Source: Symsagittifera roscoffensis (Eukaryota > Xenacoelomorpha > Acoela > Convolutidae). From it: 64,000 nucleotides of DNA. Of this stretch, positions 13,916-26,030 are shown piece after piece. A program made the position numbers and the translations under genes. Positions within the stretch are counted from its first letter, which is position 1. Each line of letters opens with the position of its first letter. Under the pieces are notes generated by a model, which ran no database searches, was not told where the DNA came from, and saw only the letters and a list, made by a program, of their open reading frames with translations. The DNA lies in assembly GCF_963678635.1 (NCBI RefSeq), contig NC_087065.1, positions 68,636,956 through 68,700,955 on the forward strand. Direction: 5' to 3'.

Positions 13916-16900
13916 GGTTGAGAAGTTCATATTTCGTGAAATTTTTTCAAGTTACTTTTTTTCGAAACTTTTGAAAAATCTCAAAAAGTGCCGTATCTCG
14001 TAAACTAAGAAGATTTGGTAACTCAAATATGGAAGCCAAAATTGCAACAACTGGGGAAGTGTTGACAGCATCTCAATATTTGAATGTTAATTTCAAACTT
14101 GGGAAAATAAACATTGAATTTGAACTGAAAAATCGAAAAAAAAATCTTAACCATCGCAAAACACGGATATAGCCTAAACATGCAAAAATAATACGTTGAA
14201 AAAGCTTAACCATGGCGAGAAAGTGAAGCCCGCATTTAATTATATAATAGAATATTTGGTTGTTAATTTCAAACTTGGGAAAATAAACATTGATTTTAAA
14301 CTGGAAAATCGAAAAAAAAATCTTAACCATTGCTATATACGGATATAGCTTAAACATGCAAAAAAAATACGTTGAAAAAACTTATCCATGGCAAGAAAGT
14401 GAAGCCCGCATTTAAATATATAATAGACCAGGTTGAGAATTTCATAATTTGTGAAATTTTTTCAAGTCACTTTTTTTTCGAAACTTTTGAAAAATCTCGA
14501 AAATTGCCGTATCTCGTAAACTAAAAAGATTTGGTAACTCAAATATGGAGGCCAAAATCGCAAAACCTGGGAAAGTTTTGACAGCATCTCAATATTTGGT
14601 TGTTAATTTCAAATTTGGGAAAATAAACATTGAATTTAAACTGGAAAATCGAAAAAAAAATCTTAACCATTGCAATGTACGGATATAGCTTAAACATGCA
14701 AAAATAATACGTTGAAAAAGCTTAACCATGGCGAGAAAGTGAAGCCCGCATTTAATTATATAATAGAATATTTGGTTGTTAATTTCAAACTTGGGAAAAT
14801 AAACACTGATTTTAAACTGGAAAATCGAAAAAAAAATCTTAACCATTGCTATATACGGATATAACTTAAACATGCAAAAAATACGTTGAAAAAACTTAAC
14901 CATGGCAAGAAAGTGAAGCCCGCATTTAAATATATAATAGACCAGGTTGAGAATTTCATATTTTGTGAAATTCTTTCAAGTTAATTTTTTTTCGAAACTT
15001 TTGAAAAATCTCGAAAATTGCCGTATCTCGTAAACTAAAAAGATTTGGTAACTCAAATATGGAGGCCAAAATCGCAAAACCTGGGAAAGTTTTGACAGCA
15101 TCTCAATATTTGGTTGTTAATTTCAAACTTGGGAAAATAAACATTGAATTTAAACTGGAAAATCGAAAAAAAAAATCTTAACCATTGCTATATACGGATA
15201 TAGCTTAAACATGCAAAAATAATACGTTGAAAAAACTTAATCATGGCAAGATAGTGAAGCCCGCATTTAATTATATAATAGAATATTGGGTTGTTTTTTT
15301 CAAACTTGGGAAAATAAACATTGATTTTAAACTGGAAATTCGAAAAAAAAATATTTACCATTGCTATATACGGATATAGCTTAAACATGCAAAAAAATAC
15401 GTTAAAAAAACTCAACCATGGCAAGATAGTGAAGCCCGCATTTAAATATATAATAGACCAGGTTGAGAATTTCATATTTTGTGAAATTTTTTCAAGTTAC
15501 TTTTTCTCGAAACTTTTGAAAAATCTCGAAAATTGCCGTATCTCGTAAACTAAAAAGAATTGGTAACTCAAATATGGAGGCTAAAATCGAAAAACTTGGG
15601 GAAGTTTTGACAGCGTCTCAACATTTGGTTGTTAATATCAAACTTGGGAAAATAAACATTGAATTTAAACTGGAAAATCGAAAAAAAATCTTAACCATTG
15701 CAATATACGGATATAGCTTGAACATGCAAAAATAATACGTTGAAAAAGCTTAACCATGGCGAGATAGTGAAGCCCGCATTTAAATATTTAATAGAATATT
15801 GGGTTGTTAATTTCAAAATTGGGAAAATATACATTGATTTTAAACTAGAAAATCGAAAAAAAAATCTTAACCTTTGCAATATACGGATGTAGCTTAAGCA
15901 TGCAAAACTATTACGTTGAAAAAACTTAACCATGGCGAGATAGTGAAGCCCGCATTTAAATATATAATAGACAAGGTCGAGAATTTCATATTTTGTGAAA
16001 TTTTTTTCAAGTTACTTTTTTTCGATACTTTTGAAAAATCTCGAAAATTGCGGTATCTCGTAAACTAAAAAGATTTGGTAACTCAAATATGGAGGCCAAA
16101 ATCGCAAAACCTGGGGAAGTTTTGACAGCGTCTCAATATTTGGTTGTTAATTTCAAACTTGGGAAAATAAACATTGAATTTAAACTGGAAAATCGAAAAA
16201 AAAATCTTAACCATTGCAATATACGGATATAGCTTAAACATAAAAAAAATAATACGTTGAAAAAGCTTAACCATGGCGAGATAGTGAAACCCGCATTTAA
16301 ATATTTAAAAGAATATTGGGTTGTTTATTTCAAAAATGGGAAAATATACAATGATTTTAAACTGGAAAATCGAAAATAAAATCTTAACCATTGCAACATA
16401 CGGATATAGCTTAAGCATGCAAAACTATTATGTTGAAAAAACGTAACCATGGCGAGATAGTGAAGCCCGCATTTAAATATTTAATAGACAACGTTGAGAA
16501 TTTTATATTTTGTGAAATTTTTTCAAGTTAATTTTTTTTCGAAATTTTTGAAAAATCTCGAAAATTGCCGTATCTCGTAAACTAAAAAGATTTGGTAACT
16601 CAAATATGGAGGCCAAAATCGCAAAACCTGGGGAAGTTTTGACAGCATCTCAATATTTGGTTGTTAATTTTAAACTTGGGAAAATAAACATTGAATTTAA
16701 ACTGGAAAATCGAAAAAAAAATCTTAACCATTGCAATATACGGATATAGCTTAAACATGCAAAAATAATACGTTGAAAAAGCTTAACCATGGCGAGATAG
16801 TGAAGCCCGCATTTACATATTTAATAGAATATTGGGTTGTTAATTTCAAAATTGGGAAAATATACATTGATTTTAAACTGGAAAAACGAAAAAGTTTTTT

Positions 16901-17010
16901 TTTAACCTTTGCAATATACGGATATAGCTTAAACATGCAAAAACAATACGTTGAAAAAACTTAACCATGGCAAGATAGTGAAGCCCGCATATAAATATAT
17001 GATAGACAAG
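13916..17010. repeat. Six BAA trimers (~515 bp)
   Basis: B cores lie at 13990, 14506, 15020, 15535, 16050 and 16567, with 17085 following; all spacings are 514-518 bp, so every B is followed by exactly two A. 14.0-15.5 kb matches 19.3-20.8 kb at offset 5308, and 15.55-16.6 kb matches 21.2-22.2 kb at offset about 5648. The B at 15535 is the hybrid where the offset changes. The B at 16050 has the rare gcggtatctcg core shared with 6997 and 21698. Confidence 0.9.
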
Positions 17011-19739
17011 GTTGAGAATTTTATATTTTGTGAATTTTTTTCAAGTCATTTTTTTTTCGAAACTTTTGAAAAATCTCGAAAATTGCCGTATCTCGTAAAC
17101 TAAAAAGAATTGGTAACTCAAATATGGAGGCCAAAATCGCAAAAACTGAGGAAATTTTGACAGCATCTCAATATTTGGTTGTTAATTTCAAACTTGGGAA
17201 TATAAACATTGATTTTAAACTGGAAAATCGAAAAAAAATCTTAACCATTGCAATATACGGATATAGCTTAAACATGCAAAAATAATACGTTGAAAAAACT
17301 TAACCATGGCGAGATAGTGAAGCCTGCATTTAAATATATAAAAGACAAGGTTGAGAATTTCATATTTTGTGAAATTTTTTGCAAGTTACTTTTTTTCGAA
17401 ACTTTTGAAAAATCTCGAAAATTGCCGTATCTCGTAAACTAAAAAGATTTGGTAACTCAAATACGGAGGCCAAAATCGCAAAACCTGGGGAAGTTTTGAC
17501 AGCATGTCAATATTTGGTTGTTAATTTCAAATTTGGGAAAATAAACATTGAATTTAAACTGGAAAATCGAAAAAAAAATCTTAACCATTGCAATATACGG
17601 ATATAGCGTAACCATGCAAAAAAATACGTTAAAAAAACTTAACCATGGCAAGATAGTGAAGCCCGCATTTAAATATATAAAAGACAAGGTTGAGAAGTTC
17701 ATATTTTGTGAAATTTTTTGCAAGTTACTTTTTTTCGAAACTTTTGAAAAATCTCAAAAATTGCCGTATCTCGTAAACTAAGAAGATTTGGTAACTCAAA
17801 TATGGAGACAAAAATTGCAACAACTGGGGAAGTTTTGACAGCATCTCAATATTTGAAAGTTAATTTCAAACTTGGGAAAATAAACATTGAATTTGAACTG
17901 AAAAATCGAAAAAAAAATCTTAACCATCGCAAAACACGGATATAGCATAAACATGCAAAAATAATACGTTGAAAAAGCTTAACCATGGCGAGATAGTGAA
18001 GCCTGCATTTAAATATATAAAAGACAAGGTTGAGAATTTCATATTTTGTGAAATTTTTTGCAAGTTACTTTTTTTCGAAACTTTTGAAAAATCTCAAAAA
18101 TTGCCGTATCTCGTAAACTAAGAAGATTTGGTAACTCAAATATGGAGGCAAAAATTGCAACAACTGGGGAAGTTTTGACAGCATCTCAATATTTGAAAGT
18201 TAATTTCAAACTTGGGAAAATAAACATTGAATTTGAACTGAAAAATCGAAAAAAAAATCTTAACCATCGCAAAACACGGATATAGCATAAACATGCAAAA
18301 ATAATACGTTGAAAAAGCTTAACCATGGCGAGAAAGTGAAGCCCGCATTTAATTATATAATAGAATATTTGGTTGTTATTTTCAAACTTGGGAAAATAAA
18401 CATTGATTTTAAACTGGAAAATCGAAAAAAAAATCTTAACCATTGCTATATACGGATATAGCTTAAACATGCAAAAAAAATACGTTGAAAAAACTTATCC
18501 ATGGCAAGAAAGTGAAGCCCGCATTTAAATATATGATAGGCCAGGTTGAGAATTTCATAATTTGTGAAATTTTTTCAAGTCACTTTTTTTTCGAAACTTT
18601 TGAAAAATCTCGAAAATTGCCGTATCTCGTAAACTAAAAAGATTTGGTAACTCAAATAAGGAGGCCAAAATCGCAAAACCTGGGGAAGTTTTTTTACAGC
18701 ATCCCAATATTTGGTTGTTAATTTTAAACTTGGGAAAATAAATATTGATTTTAAACTGGAAAATCGAAAAAAAATCTTAACCATTGCAATATACGGATAT
18801 AGCTTAAAAATGCAAAAATAATACGTTGAAAAAACTTAACCATGGCGAGATAGTGAAGCCTGCATTTAAATATTTAAAAGACAAGGTTGAGAATTTCATA
18901 TTTTGTGAAATTTTTTGCAAGTTACTTTTTTTCGAAACTTTTGAAAAATATCGAAAATTGCCGTATCTCGTAAACTAAAAAGATTTGGTAACTCAAATAT
19001 GGAGGCCAAAATCGCAAAACCTGGGGAAGTTTTGACAGCATGTCAATATTTGTTTGTTAATTTCAAATTTGGGAAAATAAACATTGAATTTAAACTGGAA
19101 AATCGAAAAAAAAATCTTAACCATTGCAATATACGGATATAGCGTAACCATGCAAAAAAATACGTTAAAAAAACTTAACCATGGCAAGATAGTGAAGCCC
19201 GCATTTAAATATATAAAAGACAAGGTTGAAAAGTTCATATTTCGTGAAATTTTTTCAAGTTACTTTTTTTCGAAACTTTTGAAAAATCTCAAAAATTGCC
19301 GTATCTCGTAAACTAAGAAGATTTGGTAACTCAAATATGGAAGCCAAAATTGCAACAACTGGGGAAGTGTTGACAGCATCTCAATATTTGAATGTTAATT
19401 TCAAACTTGGGAAAATAAACATTGAATTTGAACTGAAAAATCGAAAAAAAAATCTTAACCATCGCAAAACACGGATATAGCCTAAACATGCAAAAATAAT
19501 ACGTTGAAAAAGCTTAACCATGGCGAGAAAGTGAAGCCCGCATTTAATTATATAATAGAATATTTGGTTGTTAATTTCAAACTTGGGAAAATAAACATTG
19601 ATTTTAAACTGGAAAATCGAAAAAAAAATCTTAACCATTGCTATATACGGATATAGCTTAAACATGCAAAAAAAATACGTTGAAAAAACTTATCCATGGC
19701 AAGAAAGTGAAGCCCGCATTTAAATATATAATAGACCAG
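17011..19739. repeat. Second block of the 1195-bp HOR family
   Basis: B cores lie at 17085, 17424, 17763, 18103, 18619, 18960 and 19298, giving 339, 339, 340, 516, 341, 338 and then 516. The B A B A B AA order of 9.8-13.4 kb is restored from 17763, and the private markers gatatagcgtaaccatgc, the expanded T run before acagcatccc, and aaaaatatcgaaaattgcc are all present. 17763-18103 looks like an extra duplicated AB dimer, since both share agcataaacatgc. Confidence 0.9.
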
Positions 19740-21623
19740 GTTGAGAATTTCATAATTTGTGAAATTTTTTCAAGTCACTTTTTTTTCGAAACTTTTGAAA
19801 AATCTCGAAAATTGCCGTATCTCGTAAACTAAAAAGATTTGGTAACTCAAATATGGAGGCCAAAATCGCAAAACCTGGGAAAGTTTTGACAGCATCTCAA
19901 TATTTGGTTGTTAATTTCAAATTTGGGAAAATAAACATTGAATTTAAACTGGAAAATCGAAAAAAAAATCTTAACCATTGCAATGTACGGATATAGCTTA
20001 AACATGCAAAAATAATACGTTGAAAAAGCTTAACCATGGCGAGAAAGTGAAGCCCGCATTTAATTATATAATAGAATATTTGGTTGTTAATTTCAAACTT
20101 GGGAAAATAAACACTGATTTTAAACTGGAAAATCGAAAAAAAAATCTTAACCATTGCTATATACGGATATAACTTAAACATGCAAAAAATACGTTGAAAA
20201 AACTTAACCATGGCAAGAAAGTGAAGCCCGCATTTAAATATATAATAGACCAGGTTGAGAATTTCATATTTTGTGAAATTTTTTCAAGTTAATTTTTTTT
20301 CGAAACTTTTGAAAAATCTCGAAAATTGCCGTATCTCGTAAACTAAAAAGATTTGGTAACTCAAATATGGAGGCCAAAATCGCAAAACCTGGGAAAGTTT
20401 TGACAACATCTCAATATTTGGTTGTTAATTTCAAACTTGGGAAAATAAACATTGAATTTAAACTGGAAAATCGAAAAAAAAAATCTTAACCATTGCTATA
20501 TACGGATATAGCTTAAACATGCAAAAATAATACGTTGAAAAAACTTAATCATGGCAAGATAGTGAAGCCCGCATTTAATTATATAATAGAATATTGGGTT
20601 GTTTTTTTCAAACTTGGGAAAATAAACATTGATTTTAAACTGGAAATTCGAAAAAAAAATATTTACCATTGCTATATACGGATATAGCTTAAACATGCAA
20701 AAAAATACGTTAAAAAAACTCAACCATGGCAAGATAGTGAAGCCCGCATTTAAATATATAATAGACCAGGTTGAGAATTTCATATTTTGTGAAATTTTTT
20801 CAAGTTACTTTTTCTCGAAACTTTTGAAAAATCTCAAAAATTGCCGTATCTCGTAAACTAAGAAGATTTGGTAACTCAAATATGGAGGCCAAAATTCCAA
20901 CACCTGGGGAAGTTTTGACAGCATCTCAATATTTGGTTGTAAATTTCAAACTTGGGAAAATAAACAATGAATTTAAACTGGAAAATCGAAAAAAAAATCT
21001 TAACCATTGCAATATACGGATATAGCTTAAACATGCAAAAATAATACGTTAAAAAAACTTAACCATGGCAAGATAGTGAAGCTCGCATTTAAATATATAA
21101 TAGACAAGGTTGAGAATTTTATATTTTGTGAATTTTTTTCAAGTCACTTTTTTTTCGAAACTTTTGAAAAATCTCGAAAATTGCCGTATCTCGTAAACTA
21201 AAAAGAATTTGTAACTCAAATATGGAGGCTAAAATCGAAAAACTTGGGGAAGTTTTGACAGCGTCTCAACATTTGGTTGTTAATATCAAACTTGGGAAAA
21301 TAAACATTGAATTTAAACTGGAAAATCGAAAAAAAATCTTAACCATTGCAATATACGGATATAGCTTGAACATGCAAAAATAATACGTTGAAAAAGCTTA
21401 ACCATGGCGAGATAGTGAAGCCCGCATTTAAATATTTAATAGAATATTGGGTTGTTAATTTCAAAATTGGGAAAATATACATTGATTTTAAACTAGAAAA
21501 TCGAAAAAAAAATCTTAACCTTTGCAATATACGGATGTAGCTTAAGCATGCAAAACTATTACGTTGAAAAAACTTAACCATGGCGAGATAGTGAAGCCCG
21601 CATTTAAATATATAATAGACAAG
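19740..21623. repeat. BAA trimers, relocated copy of 14.4-15.5 kb
   Basis: B cores are at 19814, 20328, 20843 and 21183. The first ~1.1 kb repeats 14.43-15.5 kb at +5308, including acaaacttggg-type minor forms, cactgattttaaactgg, and the ttgtttttttcaaacttggg form of A. The 20843-21183 interval is one AB dimer with no counterpart in the first copy, after which the offset becomes about 5648. Confidence 0.89.
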
Positions 21624-24370
21624 GTCGAGAATTTCATATTTTGTGAAATTTTTTTCAAGTTACTTTTTTTCGATACTTTTGAAAAATCTCGAAAATTGCG
21701 GTATCTCGTAAACTAAAAAGATTTGGTAACTCAAATATGGAGGCCAAAATCGCAAAACCTGGGGAAGTTTTGACAGCGTCTCAGTATTTGGTTGTTAATT
21801 TCAAACTTGGGAAAATAAACATTGAATTTAAACTGGAAAATCGAAAAAAAGAATCTTAACCATTGCAATATACGGATATAGCTTAAACATAAAAAAAATA
21901 ATACGTTGAAAAAGCTTAACCATGGCGAGATAGTGAAACCCGCATTTAAATATTTAAAAGAATATTGGGTTGTTTATTTCAAAAATGGGAAAATATACAA
22001 TGATTTTAAACTGGAAAATCGAAAATAAAATCTTAACCATTACAACATACGGATATGGCTTAAGCATGCAAAACTATTATATTGAAAAAACGTAACCATG
22101 GCGAGATAGTGAAGCCCGCATTTAAATATTTAATAGACAACGTTGAGAATTTTATATTTTGTGAAATTTTTTCAAGTTAATTTTTTTTCGAAATTTTTGA
22201 AAAATCTCGAAAATTGCCGTATCTCGTAAACTAAAAAGATTTGGTAACTCAAATATGGAGGCCAAAATCGCAAAACCTGGGGAAGTTTTGACAGCATCTC
22301 AATATTTGGTTGTTAATTTCAAACTTGGGAAAATAAACATTGAATTTAAACTGGAAAATCGAAAAAAAAATCTTAACCATTGCAATATACGGATATAGCT
22401 TAAACATGCAAAAATAATACGTTAAAAAAACTTAACCATGGCGAGATAGTGAAGCCCGCATTTAAATATATAATAGACAAGGTTAAGAATTTCATATTTT
22501 GTGAAATTTTTTCAAGTTAATTTTTTTGGAAACTTTTGAAACATCACGAAAATTGCCGTATCTCGTAAACTAAAAAGATTCGGTAGCTCAAATATGGAGG
22601 CCAAAATCGCAAAACCTGGGGAAGTTTTGACAGCATCTCAATATTTGGTTGTTAATTTCAAACTTGGGAAAATAAACATTGAATGTAAACTGGAAAATCG
22701 AAAAAAAATCTTAACCATTGCAGTATACGGATATAGCTTAAACATGCAAAAATAATACGTTAAAAAAACTTAACCATGGCGAGATAGTGAAGCCCGCATT
22801 TAAATATATAATAAACAAGGTTAAGAATTTCATATTTTGTGAAATTTTTTCAAGTTAATTCTCTTTCGAAACTTTTGAAACATCACGAAAATTGCCGTAT
22901 CTCGTAAACTAAAAAGATTTGGTAACTCAAATATGGAGGCCAAAACCGAAAAACATGGGGAAGTTTTGACAGCGTCTCAACATTTGGTTGTTAATTTCAA
23001 ACTTGGGAAAATAAACATTGAATTTAAACTGGAAAAACGAGAAAAAATCTTAACCATTGCAATATACGGATATAGCTTAAACATGCAAAAATAATACGTT
23101 GAAAAAGCTTAACCATGGCGAGATAGTGAAGCCCGCATTTAAATATTTAGGAGAATATTGGGTTGTTAATTTCAAAATTGGGAAAATATACATTGATTTT
23201 AAACTGGAAAGTCGAAAAAATTTTTTTTTAACCTTTGCAATATACGGATATAGCTTAAACATGCAAAAACAATACGTTGAAAAAACTTAACCATGGCAAG
23301 ATAGTGAAGCCCGCATTTAAATATATAATAGACAAGGTTGAGAATTTTATATTTTGTGAATTTTTTTAAAGTCATTTTTTTTTTCGAAACTTTTGAAAAA
23401 TCTCGAAAATTGCCGTATCTCGTAAACTAAAAAGAATTGGTAACTCAAATATGGAGGCCAAAATCGCAAAACCTGGGGAAGTTTTGACAGCATCTCAATA
23501 TTTGGTTGTTAATTTCAAACTTGGGAAAATAAACATTGAATTTAAACTGGAAAATCGAAAAAAAAATCTTAACCATTGCAATATACGGATATAGCTTAAA
23601 CATGCAAAAATAATACGTTAAAAAAACTTAACCATGGCGAGATAGTGAAGCCCGCATTTAAATATATAATAGACAAGGTTAAGAATTTCATATTTTGTGA
23701 AATTTTTTCAAGTTAATTTTTTTGGAAACTTTTGAAACATCACGAAAATTGCCGTATCTCGTAAACTAAAAAGATTCGGTAGCTCAAATATGGAGGCCAA
23801 AACCGAAAAACATGGGGAAGTTTTGACAGCGTCTCAACATTTGGTTGTTAATTTCAAACTTGGGAAAATAAACATTGAATTTAAACTGGAAAAACGAGAA
23901 AAAATCTTAACCATTGCAATATACGGATATAGCTTAAACATGCAAAAATAATACGTTGAAAAAGCTTAACCATGGCGAGATAGTGAAGCCCGCATTTAAA
24001 TATTTAGGAGAATATTGGGTTGTTAATTTCAAAATTGGGAAAATATACATTGATTTTAAACTGGAAAGTCGAAAAAAATTTTTTTTTAACCTTTGCAATA
24101 TACGGATATAGCTTAAACATGCAAAAACAATACGTTGAAAAAACTTAACCATGGCAAGATAGTGAAGCCCGCATTTAAATATATAATAGACAAGGTTGAG
24201 AATTTTATATTTTGTGAATTTTTTTAAAGTCATTTTTTTTTTCGAAACTTTTGAAAAATCTCGAAAATTGCCGTATCTCGTAAACTAAAAAGAATTGGTA
24301 ACTCAAATATGGAGGCCAAAATCGCAAAACCTGGGGAAGTTTTGACAGCATCTCAATATTTGGTTGTTAA
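21624..24370. repeat. 2571-bp duplication, copy 1, with an internal 857-bp duplication
   Basis: B cores are at 21698, 22216, 22555, 22894, 23412, 23751 and 24270. The duplicated part starts between about 21790 and 21845 (21698-21790 differs from its partner). Private markers shared with copy 2 are gaaaaaaagaatcttaacc, agattcggtagctc, cattgaatgtaaactgg, attgcagtatacgg and taattctctttcg. Inside copy 1, 23.0-23.46 kb repeats at +857, and the B at 23751 is a hybrid of those at 22555 and 22894. Confidence 0.9.
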
Positions 24371-26030
24371 TTTCAAACTTGGGAAAATAAACATTGAATT
24401 TAAACTGGAAAATCGAAAAAAAGAATCTTAACCATTGCAATATACGGATATAGCTTAAACATAAAAAAATAATACGTTGAAAAAGCTTAACCATGGCGAG
24501 ATAGTGAAACCCGCATTTAAATATTTAAAAGAATATTGGGTTGTTTATTTCAAAAATGGGAAAATATACAATGATTTTAAACTGGAAAATCGAAAATAAA
24601 ATCTTAACCATTACAACATACGGATATGGCTTAAGCATGCAAAACTATTATATTGAAAAAACGTAACCATGGCGAGATAGTGAAGCCCGCATTTAAATAT
24701 TTAATAGACAACGTTGAGAATTTTATATTTTGTGAAATTTTTTCAAGTTAATTTTTTTTCGAAATTTTTGAAAAATCTCGAAAATTGCCGTATCTCGTAA
24801 ACTAAAAAGATTTGGTAACTCAAATATGGAGGCCAAAATCGCAAAACCTGGGGAAGTTTTGAGAGCATCTCAATATTTGGTTGTTAATTTCAAACTTGGG
24901 AAAATAAACATTGAATTTAAACTGGAAAATCGAAAAAAAAATCTTAACCATTGCAATATACGGATATAGCTTAAACATGCAAAAATAATACGTTAAAAAA
25001 ACTTAACCATGGCGAGATAGTGAAGCCCGCATTTAAATATATAATAGACAAGGTTAAGAATTTCATATTTTGTGAAATTTTTTCAAGTTAATTTTTTTGG
25101 AAACTTTTGAAACATCACGAAAATTGCCGTATCTCGTAAACTAAAAAGATTCGGTAGCTCAAATATGGAGGCCAAAATCGCAAAACCTGGGGAAGTTTTG
25201 ACAGCATCTCAATATTTGGTTGTTAATTTCAAACTTGGGAAAATAAACATTGAATGTAAACTGGAAAATCGAAAAAAAATCTTAACCATTGCAGTATACG
25301 GATATAGCTTAAACATGCAAAAATAATACGTTAAAAAAACTTAACCATGGCGAGATAGTGAAGCCCGCATTTAAATATATAATAAACAAGGTTAAGAATT
25401 TCATATTTTGTGAAATTTTTTCAAGTTAATTCTCTTTCGAAACTTTTGAAACATCACGAAAATTGCCGTATCTCGTAAACTAAAAAGATTTGGTAACTCA
25501 AATATGGAGGCCAAAACCGAAAAACATGGGGAAGTTTTGACAGCGTCTCAACATTTGGTTGTTAATTTCAAACTTGGGAAAATAAACATTGAATTTAAAC
25601 TGGAAAAACGAGAAAAAATCTTAACCATTGCAATATACGGATATAGCTTAAACATGCAAAAATAATACGTTGAAAAAGCTTAACCATGGCGAGATAGTGA
25701 AGCCCGCATTTAAATATTTAGGAGAATATTGGGTTGTTAATTTCAAAATTGGGAAAATATACATTGATTTTAAACTGGAAAGTCGAAAAAATTTTTTTTT
25801 AACCTTTGCAATATACGGATATAGCTTAAACATGCAAAAACAATACGTTGAAAAAACTTAACCATGGCAAGATAGTGAAGCCCGCATTTAAATATATAAT
25901 AGACAAGGTTGAGAATTTTATATTTTGTGAATTTTTTTAAAGTCATTTTTTTTTTCGAAACTTTTGAAAAATCTCGAAAATTGCCGTATCTCGTAAACTA
26001 AAAAGAATTGGTAACTCAAATATGGAGGCC
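24371..26030. repeat. 2571-bp duplication, partial copy 2
   Basis: B cores are at 24787, 25126, 25465 and 25983, each 2571 bp from its partner (22216, 22555, 22894, 23412). Identity is near complete; differences I saw include gagagcatc for gacagcatc near 24.86 kb and one fewer A in the cataaaaaaataat string. Pairing is lost after about 26035, where aaaatggcaaaacc and gggaatataaac appear. Confidence 0.9.
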
